64,000 nucleotides of DNA from Haladaptatus sp. DJG-WS-42 (GCF_037198285.1 NZ_CP147243.1:1302001-1366000); one strand, 5' to 3'. Shown: positions 43,501 to 53,268, numbered from the stretch's first letter. The notes: generated by a model from the sequence alone, not told the origin. Translations and numbers: made by a program.

Positions 43501-44082
43501 TTAGAACTCGCCTGCGACGTTGCCGTCTTCGTCGAGCGTGATGATGCCGTCGAACAGGTCGCGGTAGGCAGTGACCACGTCTTCGTCGTGGACTTCCTCT
43601 GCGAGGTGGAACAGGCCAACGGCGTCGTGTTGTTCGAGTAGAGAGAGCAGTTCTTTGACGGCTTCACGGGCGCGTTCTTCGTCTGCGTAGTAGGCCATCT
43701 CAGTGACCGAATCGACGCTCACGCGGAGTTTGTTGCCGTCGTGGCGCTCTAAGAATTTGCGGGTTTCGCGGACGATACCGTCCAAATCGTCAGGCGAGGA
43801 GACGTAGTGAATGCCCTTCCCGCTGCGTCGGGAGTAGCCGCGTTCGATGGAAAGCGCGTCTAGAATCTCTGTTTTCCCGCGGTCGACGCCGTAGTATTCG
43901 AGTTTCTGCTCAACCTCGCGTGCGGTGGTGCGCGTGGAGATGACGAGGATGTAGTCGGTGTCGGTGTTGAGAAAGTCGGTGTCGATGCGGTCTGTTTCAC
44001 CCGTGCTCGGGTGTAAAAGTAAGAGGCCTGTGCCGCCCGGGATGGAGTCTGGTGTGTTCTCGACTGCGAGGGCGTAATCCAT
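43501..44082 (-). CDS. RecA-superfamily-like protein lacking a P-loop
   Basis: 193 aa from ATG 44082 (MDYALAVENTP). A TTAAG-type TATA about 29 nt upstream supports this start over a TTG five codons earlier. Strand pattern resembles the KaiC/RecA-like proteins of haloarchaea (GTGLLLLHPS, DYILVISTRT, KLRVSVDSVTEMAYYADEE, AVGLFHLAEEV), but no Walker A is present. Possibly a regulatory relative of KaiC-type proteins; function unknown. Confidence 0.65.
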   Translation of the reverse strand: MDYALAVENTPDSIPGGTGLLLLHPSTGETDRIDTDFLNTDTDYILVISTRTTAREVEQKLEYYGVDRGKTEILDALSIERGYSRRSGKGIHYVSSPDDLDGIVRETRKFLERHDGNKLRVSVDSVTEMAYYADEERAREAVKELLSLLEQHDAVGLFHLAEEVHDEDVVTAYRDLFDGIITLDEDGNVAGEF

Positions 44083-44138
44083 ATCGCCAAAAAGCAACCG
44101 GCGATACCTTAAGCCTGCGGGTGTGGCCGACCTGTCGT

Positions 44139-44573
44139 CTAGAACACACTGTCTGCGGTGGCCGCGCCGACGACGCTGAAGATTGCGCCGACAGAGACGG
44201 CTTTTGCCGTCACTTCGTAGCGAGCGTTCACCGACAAGTCAGAGAGGAACGTCTGTGGGGCGGCGAACGCCATCGCGAGGATGATGACCGAGCCAAAGGC
44301 GACGAGCATGAGCGAGAGAAAGCGCAGCGGGATACCCGCCACGTCGGCTTCGCGGTCAGGGTCGCGGCCGTCGTCTGCCTTGTAGAGCGCGCCGTAGCCA
44401 ATCGCAAAGACGAGCGAGAGCGTCACGATGCCGTGCCAAACCGTCATGTTTCTCGCGAGCACCCACACCTCCTCGGTGACGACGAACGGGCCTGCGAGCA
44501 GGAACCCACCCACCAGTTGTTGCGCCGAATCGGCGAGGGCGTATCGGCGCTTTTTCCCGACCATGTGCTCCAT
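44139..44573 (-). CDS. DUF2391-like integral membrane protein
   Basis: 144 aa with four predicted helices (about residues 20-40, 46-66, 84-105, 120-140). The segment LVGGFLLAGPFVVTEEVWVL is typical of the DUF2391 / TIGR02587 membrane proteins, whose role is unknown. Separate promoter, no operon partner. Confidence 0.75.
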   Translation of the reverse strand: MEHMVGKKRRYALADSAQQLVGGFLLAGPFVVTEEVWVLARNMTVWHGIVTLSLVFAIGYGALYKADDGRDPDREADVAGIPLRFLSLMLVAFGSVIILAMAFAAPQTFLSDLSVNARYEVTAKAVSVGAIFSVVGAATADSVF

Positions 44574-44645
44574 CGGCGTCGAAGCCGGTTAAACGCCCGG
44601 GCATGACGTCGAATCCGTTTAGGTTCCACACTCCATTGGTGGTGT

Positions 44646-45326
44646 ATGAGCATTCGCCAAGAGTTCGACACCTGGGCCACAGACGGCCGCGACAAAGGGA
44701 TGGAAGACCGCCACTGGCACACGGCGAAACACGCACTCGCTCGTATGCCGGTCGAGCCGGGTGACACGATTCTCGACCTCGGCACGGGCAGCGGGTACGC
44801 CGTTCGCGCGCTGCGCGAGACGAAATGCGCGGGGCGAACCTACGGTCTCGACGGCTCGCCGGAGATGGCGCGAAACGCCCGCGACTACACCGACTCGCTC
44901 GATTCTGGGTACGTCGTTGGCGACTTCGACGACCTCCCCTTTGCTGACAACAGCGTTGACCACGTCTGGACGATGGAGGCGTTTTATTACGCGAAAGACC
45001 CGCACAACACCCTCCGCGAGGTCGCGCGCGTCCTCAAACCCGGCGGGACGTTCTACTGTGCGGTGAACTACTACGAAGAGAACGTCCACTCCCACCACTG
45101 GCAGGACAACATCACAGTCGAGATGACTCGCTGGACGCGCGAGCAGTACCGCGACGCCTTCCACGAGGCGGGGCTTTCCGTCGCAGCACAAGACCACATC
45201 GGCGACTTCGACGTGGAAATCCCCGACGAAGACGCCTTCCCGTACGAGGGATTCGACACCCGCGAGGACATGGTCGAACGCTACCGCGAACTCGGGACGC
45301 TCCTGACGGTCGGCGTCGCCCACTGA
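44646..45326 (+). CDS. SAM-dependent methyltransferase
   Basis: 226-aa class I methyltransferase. Motif I is ILDLGTGSGYAVRAL (about residues 41-55), the acidic residue of motif post-I is in YGLDGSPEM, and motif II-III spans DLPFADNSVDHVWTMEAFYY. The acceptor is not predictable; family members include ubiquinone/menaquinone-type and small-molecule methyltransferases. Stand-alone gene. Confidence 0.87.
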   Translation: MSIRQEFDTWATDGRDKGMEDRHWHTAKHALARMPVEPGDTILDLGTGSGYAVRALRETKCAGRTYGLDGSPEMARNARDYTDSLDSGYVVGDFDDLPFADNSVDHVWTMEAFYYAKDPHNTLREVARVLKPGGTFYCAVNYYEENVHSHHWQDNITVEMTRWTREQYRDAFHEAGLSVAAQDHIGDFDVEIPDEDAFPYEGFDTREDMVERYRELGTLLTVGVAH

Positions 45327-45355
45327 ACCAATAAATCCGACAGTTCACCCGGATG

Positions 45356-45377
45356 AACCCCTTCATTTCGACTGCAA
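45356..45377 (-). other. ORB-like element upstream of the AI-2E gene
   Basis: Minus strand TTGCAGTCGAAATGAAGGGG plus TT, about 16 of 20 core positions as in CCAGTGGAAACAAAGGGGTT. It abuts a small inverted repeat GTTCA/TGAAC (45343-45358). Confidence 0.42.
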
Positions 45378-45460
45378 ATCTGCCACGACAGTTCGCGTCT
45401 ATCCGACGGAAACAGCCCAATTGTGCCAAGTACTTTATCACTTGCCGACTGACTGATGCT

Positions 45461-46465
45461 GTGTCAAACAACGGCCAACGCCAGTACGTTCTCGCCGGGT
45501 TAGTTGCGGTCATCGCGTTGCTTGCGGCGTTCTTGTTGGCCGACGTTGTCGCGACCGTCTTTTTCGCTATCACGGTCGCGTACGTCTTGTTTCCCTTCCG
45601 CGAATATCTCGTGACCCACCACCTCAAGCCACGCTATGCGAGCGCTCTCGCGACGGTTGTGGCCTTCTTGAGCCTTGCTGGACTGCTCGCGCCAATTGGT
45701 ATCGTCATCTATCTCCGTCGGCTGCAACTCGCCGAGTTCATCCAGAATCTCCCGCCTGAAATCGTGCTTCGGTACAGTGGGTTCTTCTACGTCATTCGCA
45801 CCGAAGACGCGATTCTCTACGCGAACAATACGCTGACTCAAATCGCTATTTCCGGCGTGCAAGCTGCGCCGGTACTCGCGCTCAAAGCCGCGCTGTTTAC
45901 GTTCCTCGTGTTCGCCATCCTCCTCGAGCCTCGCGGCGTCGCTGCCGCCATTTTCCGCCCGATTCCGCGCCCGTACCACGACATCGCCATCGCCCTCCAC
46001 GAGCGCATCCGCGACACGCTGTTTGCGATTTACGTCCTGCAAGCAGCGACCGCGCTCGGCACGTTCGTCCTCGCGCTTGCGGTGTTTTTCATACTCGGCT
46101 ATGAGTCGTTCTTCGCGCTCGCCGTCATCGCAGGTATCTTCCAGTTCATTCCCATTCTCGGACCGAGCGTTCTGGTGGTCGCCTTGGCTGGCTATCAAGT
46201 GAGTATCGGTGATGTGAACGCGGCGGCTGCCGTTCTCATCCTCGGCCTCATCGTCATCGCGTTCGTCCCCGACGCGCTCATCCGCCCGCGACTCGCAGAA
46301 CAGACCGCAGACCTCCCGGGAAGTCTCTACTTCATTGGGTTCGTTGGCGGTATCCTCAGCGTGGGTGTGATGGGCTTTATCGCTGGCCCGCTCATCATCG
46401 CGCTGTTCGTCGAGGCCATTGACCTGCTCTCAGACCGCCAGATGCGACAGGGCTCGCTGTTTTAG
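45461..46465 (+). CDS. AI-2E (PerM/TqsA) family transporter
   Basis: 334-aa membrane protein with about eight helices. Family segments are FAITVAYVLFPFREYLV near the N-terminus, LEPRGVAAAIFRPIPRPYHD in the cytosolic linker, FILGYESFFALAVIAGIFQFIP, and a C-terminal GILSVGVMGFIAGPLI. Members export signalling molecules or exchange ions. GTG 45461 is preferred because a TTTATC TATA lies about 24 nt upstream; the open frame extends to an ATG at 45353. Confidence 0.87.
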   Translation: MSNNGQRQYVLAGLVAVIALLAAFLLADVVATVFFAITVAYVLFPFREYLVTHHLKPRYASALATVVAFLSLAGLLAPIGIVIYLRRLQLAEFIQNLPPEIVLRYSGFFYVIRTEDAILYANNTLTQIAISGVQAAPVLALKAALFTFLVFAILLEPRGVAAAIFRPIPRPYHDIAIALHERIRDTLFAIYVLQAATALGTFVLALAVFFILGYESFFALAVIAGIFQFIPILGPSVLVVALAGYQVSIGDVNAAAAVLILGLIVIAFVPDALIRPRLAEQTADLPGSLYFIGFVGGILSVGVMGFIAGPLIIALFVEAIDLLSDRQMRQGSLF

Positions 46466-47244
46466 GTGTCGGATTCGATGTTCATGCCGCGGGCTTCCCA
46501 CTCGGTGAGGCTCCCCTCATAGAACGAGACGTCGGAGAAGCCGAGCCATTTGAGCACGAGGTAGGTGTGACTGATGCGTCGGGCGGTGTTGCAATAGAGG
46601 ATGACGGGAGTTTCGGGGATGATGCCTTTCGCTTCGAGAATCGCTGTTGCCGTCTCGGGGTCTTTGATACCGCGCGTTTCGTCGTCTACGAGTTCGCGCC
46701 AGTCGAGTTGTACCGCGCCTTCGATGTGGCCGTCTTCGAACTCCGATTGTTCGCGCGTGTCGATGATGACGGTGTCCGTCCCGATGGCGGCGGCCACCTC
46801 GTCTGCGCCAATCAGTGGGCGGTCGTCGGGGATGGTCGCCTCGTAGTCGCTCGATTCTTGTTCGCTTGTCTCGCTCGTCGTTTCGTAGTCGAGTTGCCAC
46901 GCGCTGAAGTCACCAGAAAGGAGATGGAGCTTTGCGGGGTCGTGGCCGTAGAGTGCTGCGGTCACGAGAAAGCGGGCGGCGAATACGCCGTGGGTGTCGT
47001 CGTAGGCGACGAGGTGGTCGTCGCGGGAGATGCCTGCGTCCTGCATGAGCGCAGCAAACGTGTCCGCGCCGGGGAGCATGCCTTCGTCGCCGCCGTCTTC
47101 GTCGCGGAAGCTGTCGTAGGGGATGTTCACCGCGCCGGGGAGGTGGCCAATCCCGCCGAACTCCCACGCGTCGCGCACGTCCACGAGGGCGACGTCGGCC
47201 AGTCGTTCGGCAACCCACGCCGCCGAAACGATGGTTTCGTCCAT
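46462..47244 (-). CDS. Two-domain rhodanese (thiosulfate/3-mercaptopyruvate sulfurtransferase), copy 1
   Basis: 260 aa, tandem rhodanese domains. The N-terminal domain (1-120) is catalytically silent. The second domain has IIDTREQSEFEDGHIEGAVQ and the active cysteine Cys218 (LYCNTARR). It transfers sulfur from thiosulfate or mercaptopyruvate to cyanide or thiols. The start gives a leaderless gene, with GGTTAAAG about 30 nt upstream. It is divergent from a second rhodanese; the two share about half of their plan but differ in the active loop. Confidence 0.9.
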   Translation of the reverse strand: MDETIVSAAWVAERLADVALVDVRDAWEFGGIGHLPGAVNIPYDSFRDEDGGDEGMLPGADTFAALMQDAGISRDDHLVAYDDTHGVFAARFLVTAALYGHDPAKLHLLSGDFSAWQLDYETTSETSEQESSDYEATIPDDRPLIGADEVAAAIGTDTVIIDTREQSEFEDGHIEGAVQLDWRELVDDETRGIKDPETATAILEAKGIIPETPVILYCNTARRISHTYLVLKWLGFSDVSFYEGSLTEWEARGMNIESDT

Positions 47245-47737
47245 ACAGAGTGGCACGCGGGGTCACGCTTTAACCTTCGTCCTGCGTGCGAATTGCCCGC
47301 GAAGTCGGAGTTGCGGAGAATGTTGCTTCACCCACTCGCTCGACTGGCTGCCAGCCACTACCGATGGGTTGCTCACTCGAATCGCGAGAAGCTGGAGTAC
47401 CCCAACTACAACCAGCAATCCCCCACAGACCGGCCGAAACTCCATGTGTGGTCCCTGTTTGTCGGCGTGAGTTAATCATCATGGGCCGACCCGTGACAGG
47501 GTGTCGGCGTCTCTGAACGCCGCGACCAGCGTGCGGTACCGGCAGTGTGTTCCGCTGTGTGATCACCGAACGACCATCATCTCGTCGGAGAACCGGTCAA
47601 TGCGTGCGTTCCCCCGGAGTCGTTCTCTCACCCGTGTCTCACTTACCGGTAATAATTGTAGATACGCAGGAGGAGGGGCCGGACCTGCCTTAAGTGGTAC
47701 TACTATGTGCGTTGCTGGCCTACGTATAGGCGCAATC
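47245..47737. other. 493-nt divergent region between two rhodanese genes
   Basis: No convincing coding frame. It holds the promoter of copy 1 at the left edge and a CTTAAG TATA (about 47690) for copy 2 at the right. In the middle are two overlapping hairpins that share bases: CCGACCC with GGGTGTCGG (47486-47507) and CGGCGT with ACGCCG (47505-47522). This may be an RNA or a regulatory site; otherwise nothing recognised. Confidence 0.4.
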
Positions 47738-48592
47738 ATGAGCGATTACGCAAAAGACGTCCTTGTTTCCGCGGACTGGGTGGAGAGCCACCTTGATGAG
47801 TTCCAGAGCGACGACCCCGACTATCGACTGGTCGAGGTCGACGTAGACACGGAAGCCTACGAAGACGCCCACGCACCGGGCGCGATTGGCTTCAACTGGG
47901 AGACCGAACTCCAAGACCAGCTCCAGCGAGACATCCTCGAGAAGGAAGACTTCGAGAGCCTGCTCGGCAGCCACGGCATCACCGAGGATTCGACGGTCGT
48001 CCTCTATGGCGACAACTCGAACTGGTTCGCCGCCTACACCTACTGGCAGTTCAAGTACTACGGTCACGAAGACGTGCGCCTCCTGAACGGTGGCCGCGAC
48101 TACTGGGTCGAAAACGACTACCCAACCACGACCGATGCTCCCGAGTTCACCGCCCGCGACTACACCGCACGCGGCCCGTTCGAGGGCATCCGCGCCTACC
48201 GCACGGACGTACAGAAGGCCATCGACCGCGGCGTTCCGCTCGTCGACGTTCGCAGCCCAGAAGAGTTCTCCGGCGAGATTCTCGCCCCACCAGGCCTCCA
48301 GGAGACCGCCCAGCGCGGCGGCCACATCCCCGGTGCGTCGAACATCTCGTGGGCCGCCACGGTCACCGACGACGGCACGTTCAAGTCCGCAGACGAACTC
48401 CGCGAACTCTACGAAAGTCAGGGCATCAAAAACGACCAGGAGGTCGTCACCTACTGCCGTATCGGTGAGCGCTCCTCGATTGCGTGGTTCGCCCTCTCCG
48501 AACTCCTCGGCTACGACAGCGTCGTGAACTACGACGGTTCGTGGACCGAATGGGGCAACCTCGTGGACGCCCCAATCGAGCGCGGCAACTGA
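47738..48592 (+). CDS. Two-domain rhodanese (sulfurtransferase), copy 2
   Basis: 284 aa. An inactive N-terminal domain (LVEVDVDTEAYEDAHAPGAI) and an active C-terminal domain with PLVDVRSPEEFSGEI and Cys240 in TYCRIGERSS, the six-residue loop typical of thiosulfate sulfurtransferase. The ATG gives family length. Divergent from copy 1 and probably with a different substrate preference because the active loops differ (CNTARR versus CRIGER). Confidence 0.92.
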   Translation: MSDYAKDVLVSADWVESHLDEFQSDDPDYRLVEVDVDTEAYEDAHAPGAIGFNWETELQDQLQRDILEKEDFESLLGSHGITEDSTVVLYGDNSNWFAAYTYWQFKYYGHEDVRLLNGGRDYWVENDYPTTTDAPEFTARDYTARGPFEGIRAYRTDVQKAIDRGVPLVDVRSPEEFSGEILAPPGLQETAQRGGHIPGASNISWAATVTDDGTFKSADELRELYESQGIKNDQEVVTYCRIGERSSIAWFALSELLGYDSVVNYDGSWTEWGNLVDAPIERGN

Positions 48593-48662
48593 GCACATCC
48601 CCTTTTTCGCTGACCCTACCGCGACCGATGGATAAATCCGAGGAGCACCCCAATACGTGGCT

Positions 48663-49292
48663 ATGACTCCGGAGGATTTCCTCGACACCGTCCGTGAGGA
48701 GAACAAGACCCCACTCTCGCGGCTTGGCTCCTCGAAGGCGCTCTATGCCGACACCCACGGCGAACTCGACAAGACACCCGTCTTGAACGCTGCTGCGACC
48801 GCAGAACTCGCCGCCGCAGAAACCTTCGAGACGTGGGCCGACTCAGAGGAGAACGACACCGCTCGCGCCGTCTTCGAGGCTGCCGCCGCAGACGAACGCG
48901 ACCACTACGAGCAGGTCGCCGCAAAGCTTGGCGACGAAGACGGTGGCGACCGCGTGCCAGCGATTCAGGCGTACCTCCGCGATCTCGATGCCTCGATTCC
49001 CCGCCTCGGGGGCTTCTGTGGCCGCGTTCTCGCCGCTCGGGCGTCGAAAAAGCAGTTGGTTGGCTTCTTCGTCGGCAAGGCAGACCCGAAAACGTCGCAG
49101 TTGTTCCGCGACCTTGCGAGCGACTTAGACGAGCAAGAACAACAGGCGGTGGCCGCCCTCGGTGATCTCTGTGAGTCAGACGAAGACTGGGCGGTCGCCC
49201 TTGACGCCGCGAGCGAGGCGCTACAGGCTGCCTACCGCGAGTACACCGAAGCGCTCGAAAGCATGGGTGTGAACCCGAAACCGGTCTGTTGA
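48663..49292 (+). CDS. Ferritin-like/rubrerythrin-type protein
   Basis: 211-aa four-helix protein. Helix 1 holds AAETFETWAD and helix 2 AAADERDHYEQV, consistent with the ExxH-type metal ligands of rubrerythrin-like proteins; later helices contain DLDEQEQQAVAAL. It lacks a rubredoxin domain. Possible role in metal binding or oxidative stress; activity uncertain because ligand spacing in the second pair is unclear. Confidence 0.65.
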   Translation: MTPEDFLDTVREENKTPLSRLGSSKALYADTHGELDKTPVLNAAATAELAAAETFETWADSEENDTARAVFEAAAADERDHYEQVAAKLGDEDGGDRVPAIQAYLRDLDASIPRLGGFCGRVLAARASKKQLVGFFVGKADPKTSQLFRDLASDLDEQEQQAVAALGDLCESDEDWAVALDAASEALQAAYREYTEALESMGVNPKPVC

Positions 49293-49347
49293 ACGTTCAG
49301 CCCCGACAGAATACAGCTTCATTTTCGTTGGCGTCGTTTGGGCTAGT

Positions 49348-49503
49348 ATGCCACACAACAACCATCACCGATGTTCGCGCTGTGGCCGCGACTTCTCGAA
49401 CCGCCTGCTGCTCGACGACCACGTCAAACGCCGCCATCCACGCGAGGACGCGCTGTGGTGGGTGGCCGCAGAACGCCCGAACGACCTGCCGTTCGAGTAC
49501 TGA
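49348..49503 (+). CDS. 51-aa C2H2 zinc-finger small protein
   Basis: MPHNNHHRCSRCGRDFSNRL continuing to a 51-residue product. Cys9, Cys12, His25 and His30 give C-x2-C-x12-H-x4-H, a complete classical C2H2 finger, followed by a Trp-rich acidic tail. Very small zinc-finger proteins are known in haloarchaea and some affect motility and biofilms. It stands between the ferritin-like and MFS genes on the same strand. Confidence 0.8.
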   Translation: MPHNNHHRCSRCGRDFSNRLLLDDHVKRRHPREDALWWVAAERPNDLPFEY

Positions 49504-49539
49504 TGCCTGCCGCTTCGTGAACGTTTTTTACGACACTCT

Positions 49540-50850
49540 GTGACCCACCTACGTGTGAGTCTCTGGTCTGACCCGTCACGACGCCGCTGGCTGGTGTGGG
49601 GTGCTCTTGCGGTCGCATTCCTCCTTGTGAGTCTCTACCGTCTCTCGACTGCCGTACTCGCAGATGAGCTGATGCGCGCGTTCGACACGACGGGCGCGAG
49701 TCTCGGCACCTTACACGCCGCATTTTTCTACATCTACGCTGCCCTTCAGTTACCTTCAGGAGTGCTCGTAGACCGCGTCGGCATCAGAAAAACCGCCACG
49801 CTTGCCGTCCTCATAATGAGCGTTGGCGCGCTTGCCTTCTCGGTTGCAGACACCTACCTGCTGGCGTTTGCGAGTCGCGCACTGCTCGGCTTTGGTGCGT
49901 CGGTCATCTACATCTCCATCCTCCGATTCGTTGCAAACTGGTTCCGACCGACCGAGTTCGCCACGATGAACGGCCTCACGGTAGGCGTCTCCGGCCTCGG
50001 CGGAATTCTCGCAACCACGCCGCTCGCGGTTGCCGTCGCCACCGTTGGTTGGCGTGAGACTATTATCTTCCTCGGTCTCCTTGGTTTCGCCCTCGCGGTT
50101 GCCATCTACGTGTTCGCCCGCGACACGCCAAAACAGGCAGCCCTCGACCCAATTGACGGTGTTCCGTCCTCGCCCTCGCTCTCGCTCGCTGACGTCACGA
50201 CGAACCTGAAAGGTGTGCTCGGTGAACGTGAGACGTGGCTCGCGGGCACGCTCTTGTTCTGCATCGTCGGCATCAACATCACGCTGCTTGGCTTGTGGGG
50301 CGTCCCGTTCGTCGTCCAGCAGTACGACGTTTCCGTGACCGAAGCCTCGACATACACGCTCCTCGGGAGCGTTGGCCTCGTCCTCGGCCCGCCCGTGTTC
50401 GGCTGGATTTCAGACCGCCTCGAAAACCGCACGGCGATTCTCGTCATCGCGACGCTGGTCTACACGGCCGTCGTCGGTGGCGTCGTGCTGACGGGTACGC
50501 CGCCGCTCTTCTACGTCGCCTTCATGTTCTTCCTCATCGGCTTCCTGATGGGTGGCACCGCGCTCGCCTACACGGTTATCAAAGAGCGCCACGATAGTGC
50601 CGCGAGCGGTGTCTCGACCGGTACGGTGAACACCATTGCCTATACGGGCGCGGCGTTGTTTCCGACCGTGTTGGGGGTTGCGCTCGACGTCTACTGGACG
50701 GGCGAGACAGTCGCCGGGTCGCGCATCTACACCGACGTGGGCTACCGCGTCGCCTTCGCCATCGCCACGATGGCGGGCGTGGTTGCATTGGTGTGTGCCC
50801 TCTCGCTGCACGTCAGAACCCACGGTTGGTCGTCGCTCACGCCCTCCTAG
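49540..50850 (+). CDS. MFS transporter
   Basis: 436-aa major facilitator with 12 helices. The loop 2-3 motif appears as GVLVDRVGIRKTATL, and a second copy in the C-terminal half as GWISDRLENRTAIL. The class resembles oxalate/nitrate-like and sugar-acid MFS antiporters; substrate unknown. An alternative GTG at 49555 (MSLWSDPS) fits the TATA-like TTTTTTACG better and would shorten it by five residues. Confidence 0.88.
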   Translation: MTHLRVSLWSDPSRRRWLVWGALAVAFLLVSLYRLSTAVLADELMRAFDTTGASLGTLHAAFFYIYAALQLPSGVLVDRVGIRKTATLAVLIMSVGALAFSVADTYLLAFASRALLGFGASVIYISILRFVANWFRPTEFATMNGLTVGVSGLGGILATTPLAVAVATVGWRETIIFLGLLGFALAVAIYVFARDTPKQAALDPIDGVPSSPSLSLADVTTNLKGVLGERETWLAGTLLFCIVGINITLLGLWGVPFVVQQYDVSVTEASTYTLLGSVGLVLGPPVFGWISDRLENRTAILVIATLVYTAVVGGVVLTGTPPLFYVAFMFFLIGFLMGGTALAYTVIKERHDSAASGVSTGTVNTIAYTGAALFPTVLGVALDVYWTGETVAGSRIYTDVGYRVAFAIATMAGVVALVCALSLHVRTHGWSSLTPS

Positions 50851-50906
50851 GCGGCGTGCTCTGAGCGGGCACACAGGTCAAGTGGCTCGGGGTCTAACAG
50901 CCGTCA

Positions 50907-52952
50907 ATGAGTGATTCCGGCCCGCTTTCTCCCGACAAACCGGGAAAAGGGCGACCGTTTCGGGTGGACGCGCCGTTCGACCCCGCGGGTGACCAACCCG
51001 AGGCAATCGAGCAACTCGCCGCGGGCTTTCGAGAGGGAATGGACCGCCAGACCCTGCTCGGGGTGACTGGCTCCGGGAAAACCAACACCGTGAGTTGGGT
51101 CGTAGAAGAAATCCAAAAACCCACGCTCGTCATCGCCCACAACAAGACGCTCGCCGCCCAGTTGTACGAGGAGTTCAAGAACCTGTTTCCGGACAACGCG
51201 GTGGAGTACTTCGTCTCCTATTACGACTACTACCAGCCCGAAGCGTACATCGAGCAGACCGACACCTACATCGACAAAGACGCCTCCATTAACGAGGAAA
51301 TCGACCGGTTGCGCCACTCCGCGACGCGCTCGCTGCTCACGCGCGACGACGTGATTGTGGTCGCGTCGGTCTCTGCGATTTACGGCCTTGGTGACCCGCG
51401 CAACTACGAGTCGATGGCGCTTCGTTTAGAGGAGGGCCAGCAGTTAGACCGCGACGAGGTTCTGAAGCGACTGGTTGACCTGAACTACGACCGCAACGAC
51501 GTCGACTTCACGAACGGGACGTTCCGGGTGCGCGGCGACACCCTCGAAGTGTTCCCGATGTACGGTCGCTACGCCGTCCGTATCGAGTTCTGGGGCGACG
51601 AAATCGACCGCATGCTCAAGGTGGACACCGTAGAGGGTGAGGTCAAGAGCACGGAGCCAGCCGTCCTCATCCACCCTGCAGAGCACTACTCGATTCCAGA
51701 AGAACGCTTAGAACAGGCGATTGGTGAAATCGAGGACCTCCTCGCAGACCGCATCAGCTACTTCCAGCGCAAAGGCGACCTCATCGCCGCCCAGCGCATC
51801 GAAGAGCGCACCACCTTTGACCTTGAGATGATGCGCGAAACGGGCTACTGCTCCGGTATCGAGAACTACTCGGTGCACCTCGACAACCGCTCTATCGGCG
51901 ACCCGCCGTACACCTTACTCGACTACTTCCCCGACGACTTCCTCACCGTCATCGACGAATCGCACGTTACGCTCCCACAAATCAAGGGGCAGTTCGCGGG
52001 CGACAAATCGCGCAAAGACTCGCTCGTCGGGAACGGGTTTCGCCTGCCGACGGCCTACGACAACCGTCCCCTGACGTTCGAGGAGTTCCAGGAAAAGACG
52101 GCGAAAACGCTGTTCGTGAGCGCGACGCCTGCGGATTACGAGCGCGAGCACTCTGAACAGATTGTCGAACAAATCGTCCGGCCGACCCACCTCGTTGACC
52201 CGAAGGTGGAGATTTCACCTGCGGAGGGGCAGGTCGAAGACCTGCTCAACCGCATCGCAGCACGCACTGAACGCGACGAGCGCGTACTCGTGACAACCCT
52301 CACGAAGCGGATGGCCGAAGACCTGACCGAGTACTTCGAGGAGGCGGGCGTGGCCGTCGAGTACATGCACGACGAGACGGACACCTTAGAGCGCCACGAG
52401 TTGATTCGCGGGCTTCGCCTCGGCGAGTTCGACGTACTGGTAGGAATCAACCTCTTGCGCGAGGGCCTCGACATTCCCGAGGTGTCGTTGGTGGCCGTCC
52501 TCGACGCAGACCAACAGGGCTTCCTGCGGTCTTCGACCACGCTCATCCAAACGATGGGGCGGGCCGCCCGCAACGTCCACGGCGAGGTCATTCTCTATGC
52601 GGACAACACAACCGACGCGATGCGCACGGCCATCGACGAGACCCAGCGCCGCCGCGAGATTCAGACGCGCTTCAACGAGGAGAACGGGTTCGAGCCAAAA
52701 ACCATCGAGAAGGACGTCGGGAAGACGAGTCTACCCGGAAGCAAGAAAAAACAGCGCAACGTCGCTCGCGTCACACCCGAGACCGACGACGAGGCGCTCG
52801 ACCTCATCTTCGAACTCGAAGACCGGATGCAGGAGGCGGCGGACAATCTGGAGTTCGAGTTGGCTGCAGACATCCGCGACCGGATTCACAAACTCAGAAA
52901 GGAGTTCGACTTAGGTGCCGACGACGGCGTGCCCGCACCCGGCGAAGTTTAG
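50907..52952 (+). CDS. uvrB: Excinuclease ABC subunit B
   Basis: 681-aa damage-verifying helicase of UvrABC nucleotide excision repair, a bacterial system acquired by haloarchaea. Walker A GVTGSGKT (52-59), the beta-hairpin [10 protein letters not shown] that clamps DNA, the DESH box (VIDESHVTL), helicase motif VI ([12 protein letters not shown]) and a C-terminal UVR domain that contacts UvrC are all present. uvrC lies 3 kb downstream on the other strand; uvrA is not in the window. Confidence 0.97.
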   Translation: MSDSGPLSPDKPGKGRPFRVDAPFDPAGDQPEAIEQLAAGFREGMDRQTLLGVTGSGKTNTVSWVVEEIQKPTLVIAHNKTLAAQLYEEFKNLFPDNAVEYFVSYYDYYQPEAYIEQTDTYIDKDASINEEIDRLRHSATRSLLTRDDVIVVASVSAIYGLGDPRNYESMALRLEEGQQLDRDEVLKRLVDLNYDRNDVDFTNGTFRVRGDTLEVFPMYGRYAVRIEFWGDEIDRMLKVDTVEGEVKSTEPAVLIHPAEHYSIPEERLEQAIGEIEDLLADRISYFQRKGDLIAAQRIEERTTFDLEMMRETGYCSGIENYSVHLDNRSIGDPPYTLLDYFPDDFLTVIDESHVTLPQIKGQFAGDKSRKDSLVGNGFRLPTAYDNRPLTFEEFQEKTAKTLFVSATPADYEREHSEQIVEQIVRPTHLVDPKVEISPAEGQVEDLLNRIAARTERDERVLVTTLTKRMAEDLTEYFEEAGVAVEYMHDETDTLERHELIRGLRLGEFDVLVGINLLREGLDIPEVSLVAVLDADQQGFLRSSTTLIQTMGRAARNVHGEVILYADNTTDAMRTAIDETQRRREIQTRFNEENGFEPKTIEKDVGKTSLPGSKKKQRNVARVTPETDDEALDLIFELEDRMQEAADNLEFELAADIRDRIHKLRKEFDLGADDGVPAPGEV

Positions 52953-53167
52953 TTCAGCGCCTGCACTTCGTCGCTCAGGTCGCTCGGCTCATCGACCGGC
53001 CCGTTTACGAACAGCGCATGGCCCATTATTCCGATGGCGACCAGCCCCGAGAGCGTCACGCTCGTGGTGAGTGCGACCGACGTGAACACACCAATCGAGA
53101 TACCGACCACCATCGCCAGTGCGATACCTGTGAGCACGAGGTCGTAGTACTGCCACGTGTAGTCCAT
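52949..53167 (-). CDS. 72-aa membrane protein
   Basis: From ATG 53167 ([10 protein letters not shown]) the product has two predicted helices (about residues 9-30 and 36-55) and an acidic C-terminus. It converges with uvrB with a 4-nt overlap. Family not recognised. Confidence 0.7.
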   Translation of the reverse strand: MDYTWQYYDLVLTGIALAMVVGISIGVFTSVALTTSVTLSGLVAIGIMGHALFVNGPVDEPSDLSDEVQALN

Positions 53168-53268
53168 GCGAGCCGGTAGCGACGCGACAAAGGAAAATGC
53201 TGGGGCTGTCAGTACAGCAGGACTTGCACTCACACCACCCTAGAACAAATTTACTTGTATTAGTGAAA

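Noticed and set aside
47270-47566. 98-codon minus-strand frame and 76-codon plus-strand frame between the rhodanese genes
   Set aside because: Unnatural amino-acid composition and no recognisable motif; treated as non-coding.
50948-50970. Half ORB (TCCACCCGAAAC on minus strand) at the beginning of uvrB
   Set aside because: Lies inside coding sequence and lacks a G-run; expected by chance.
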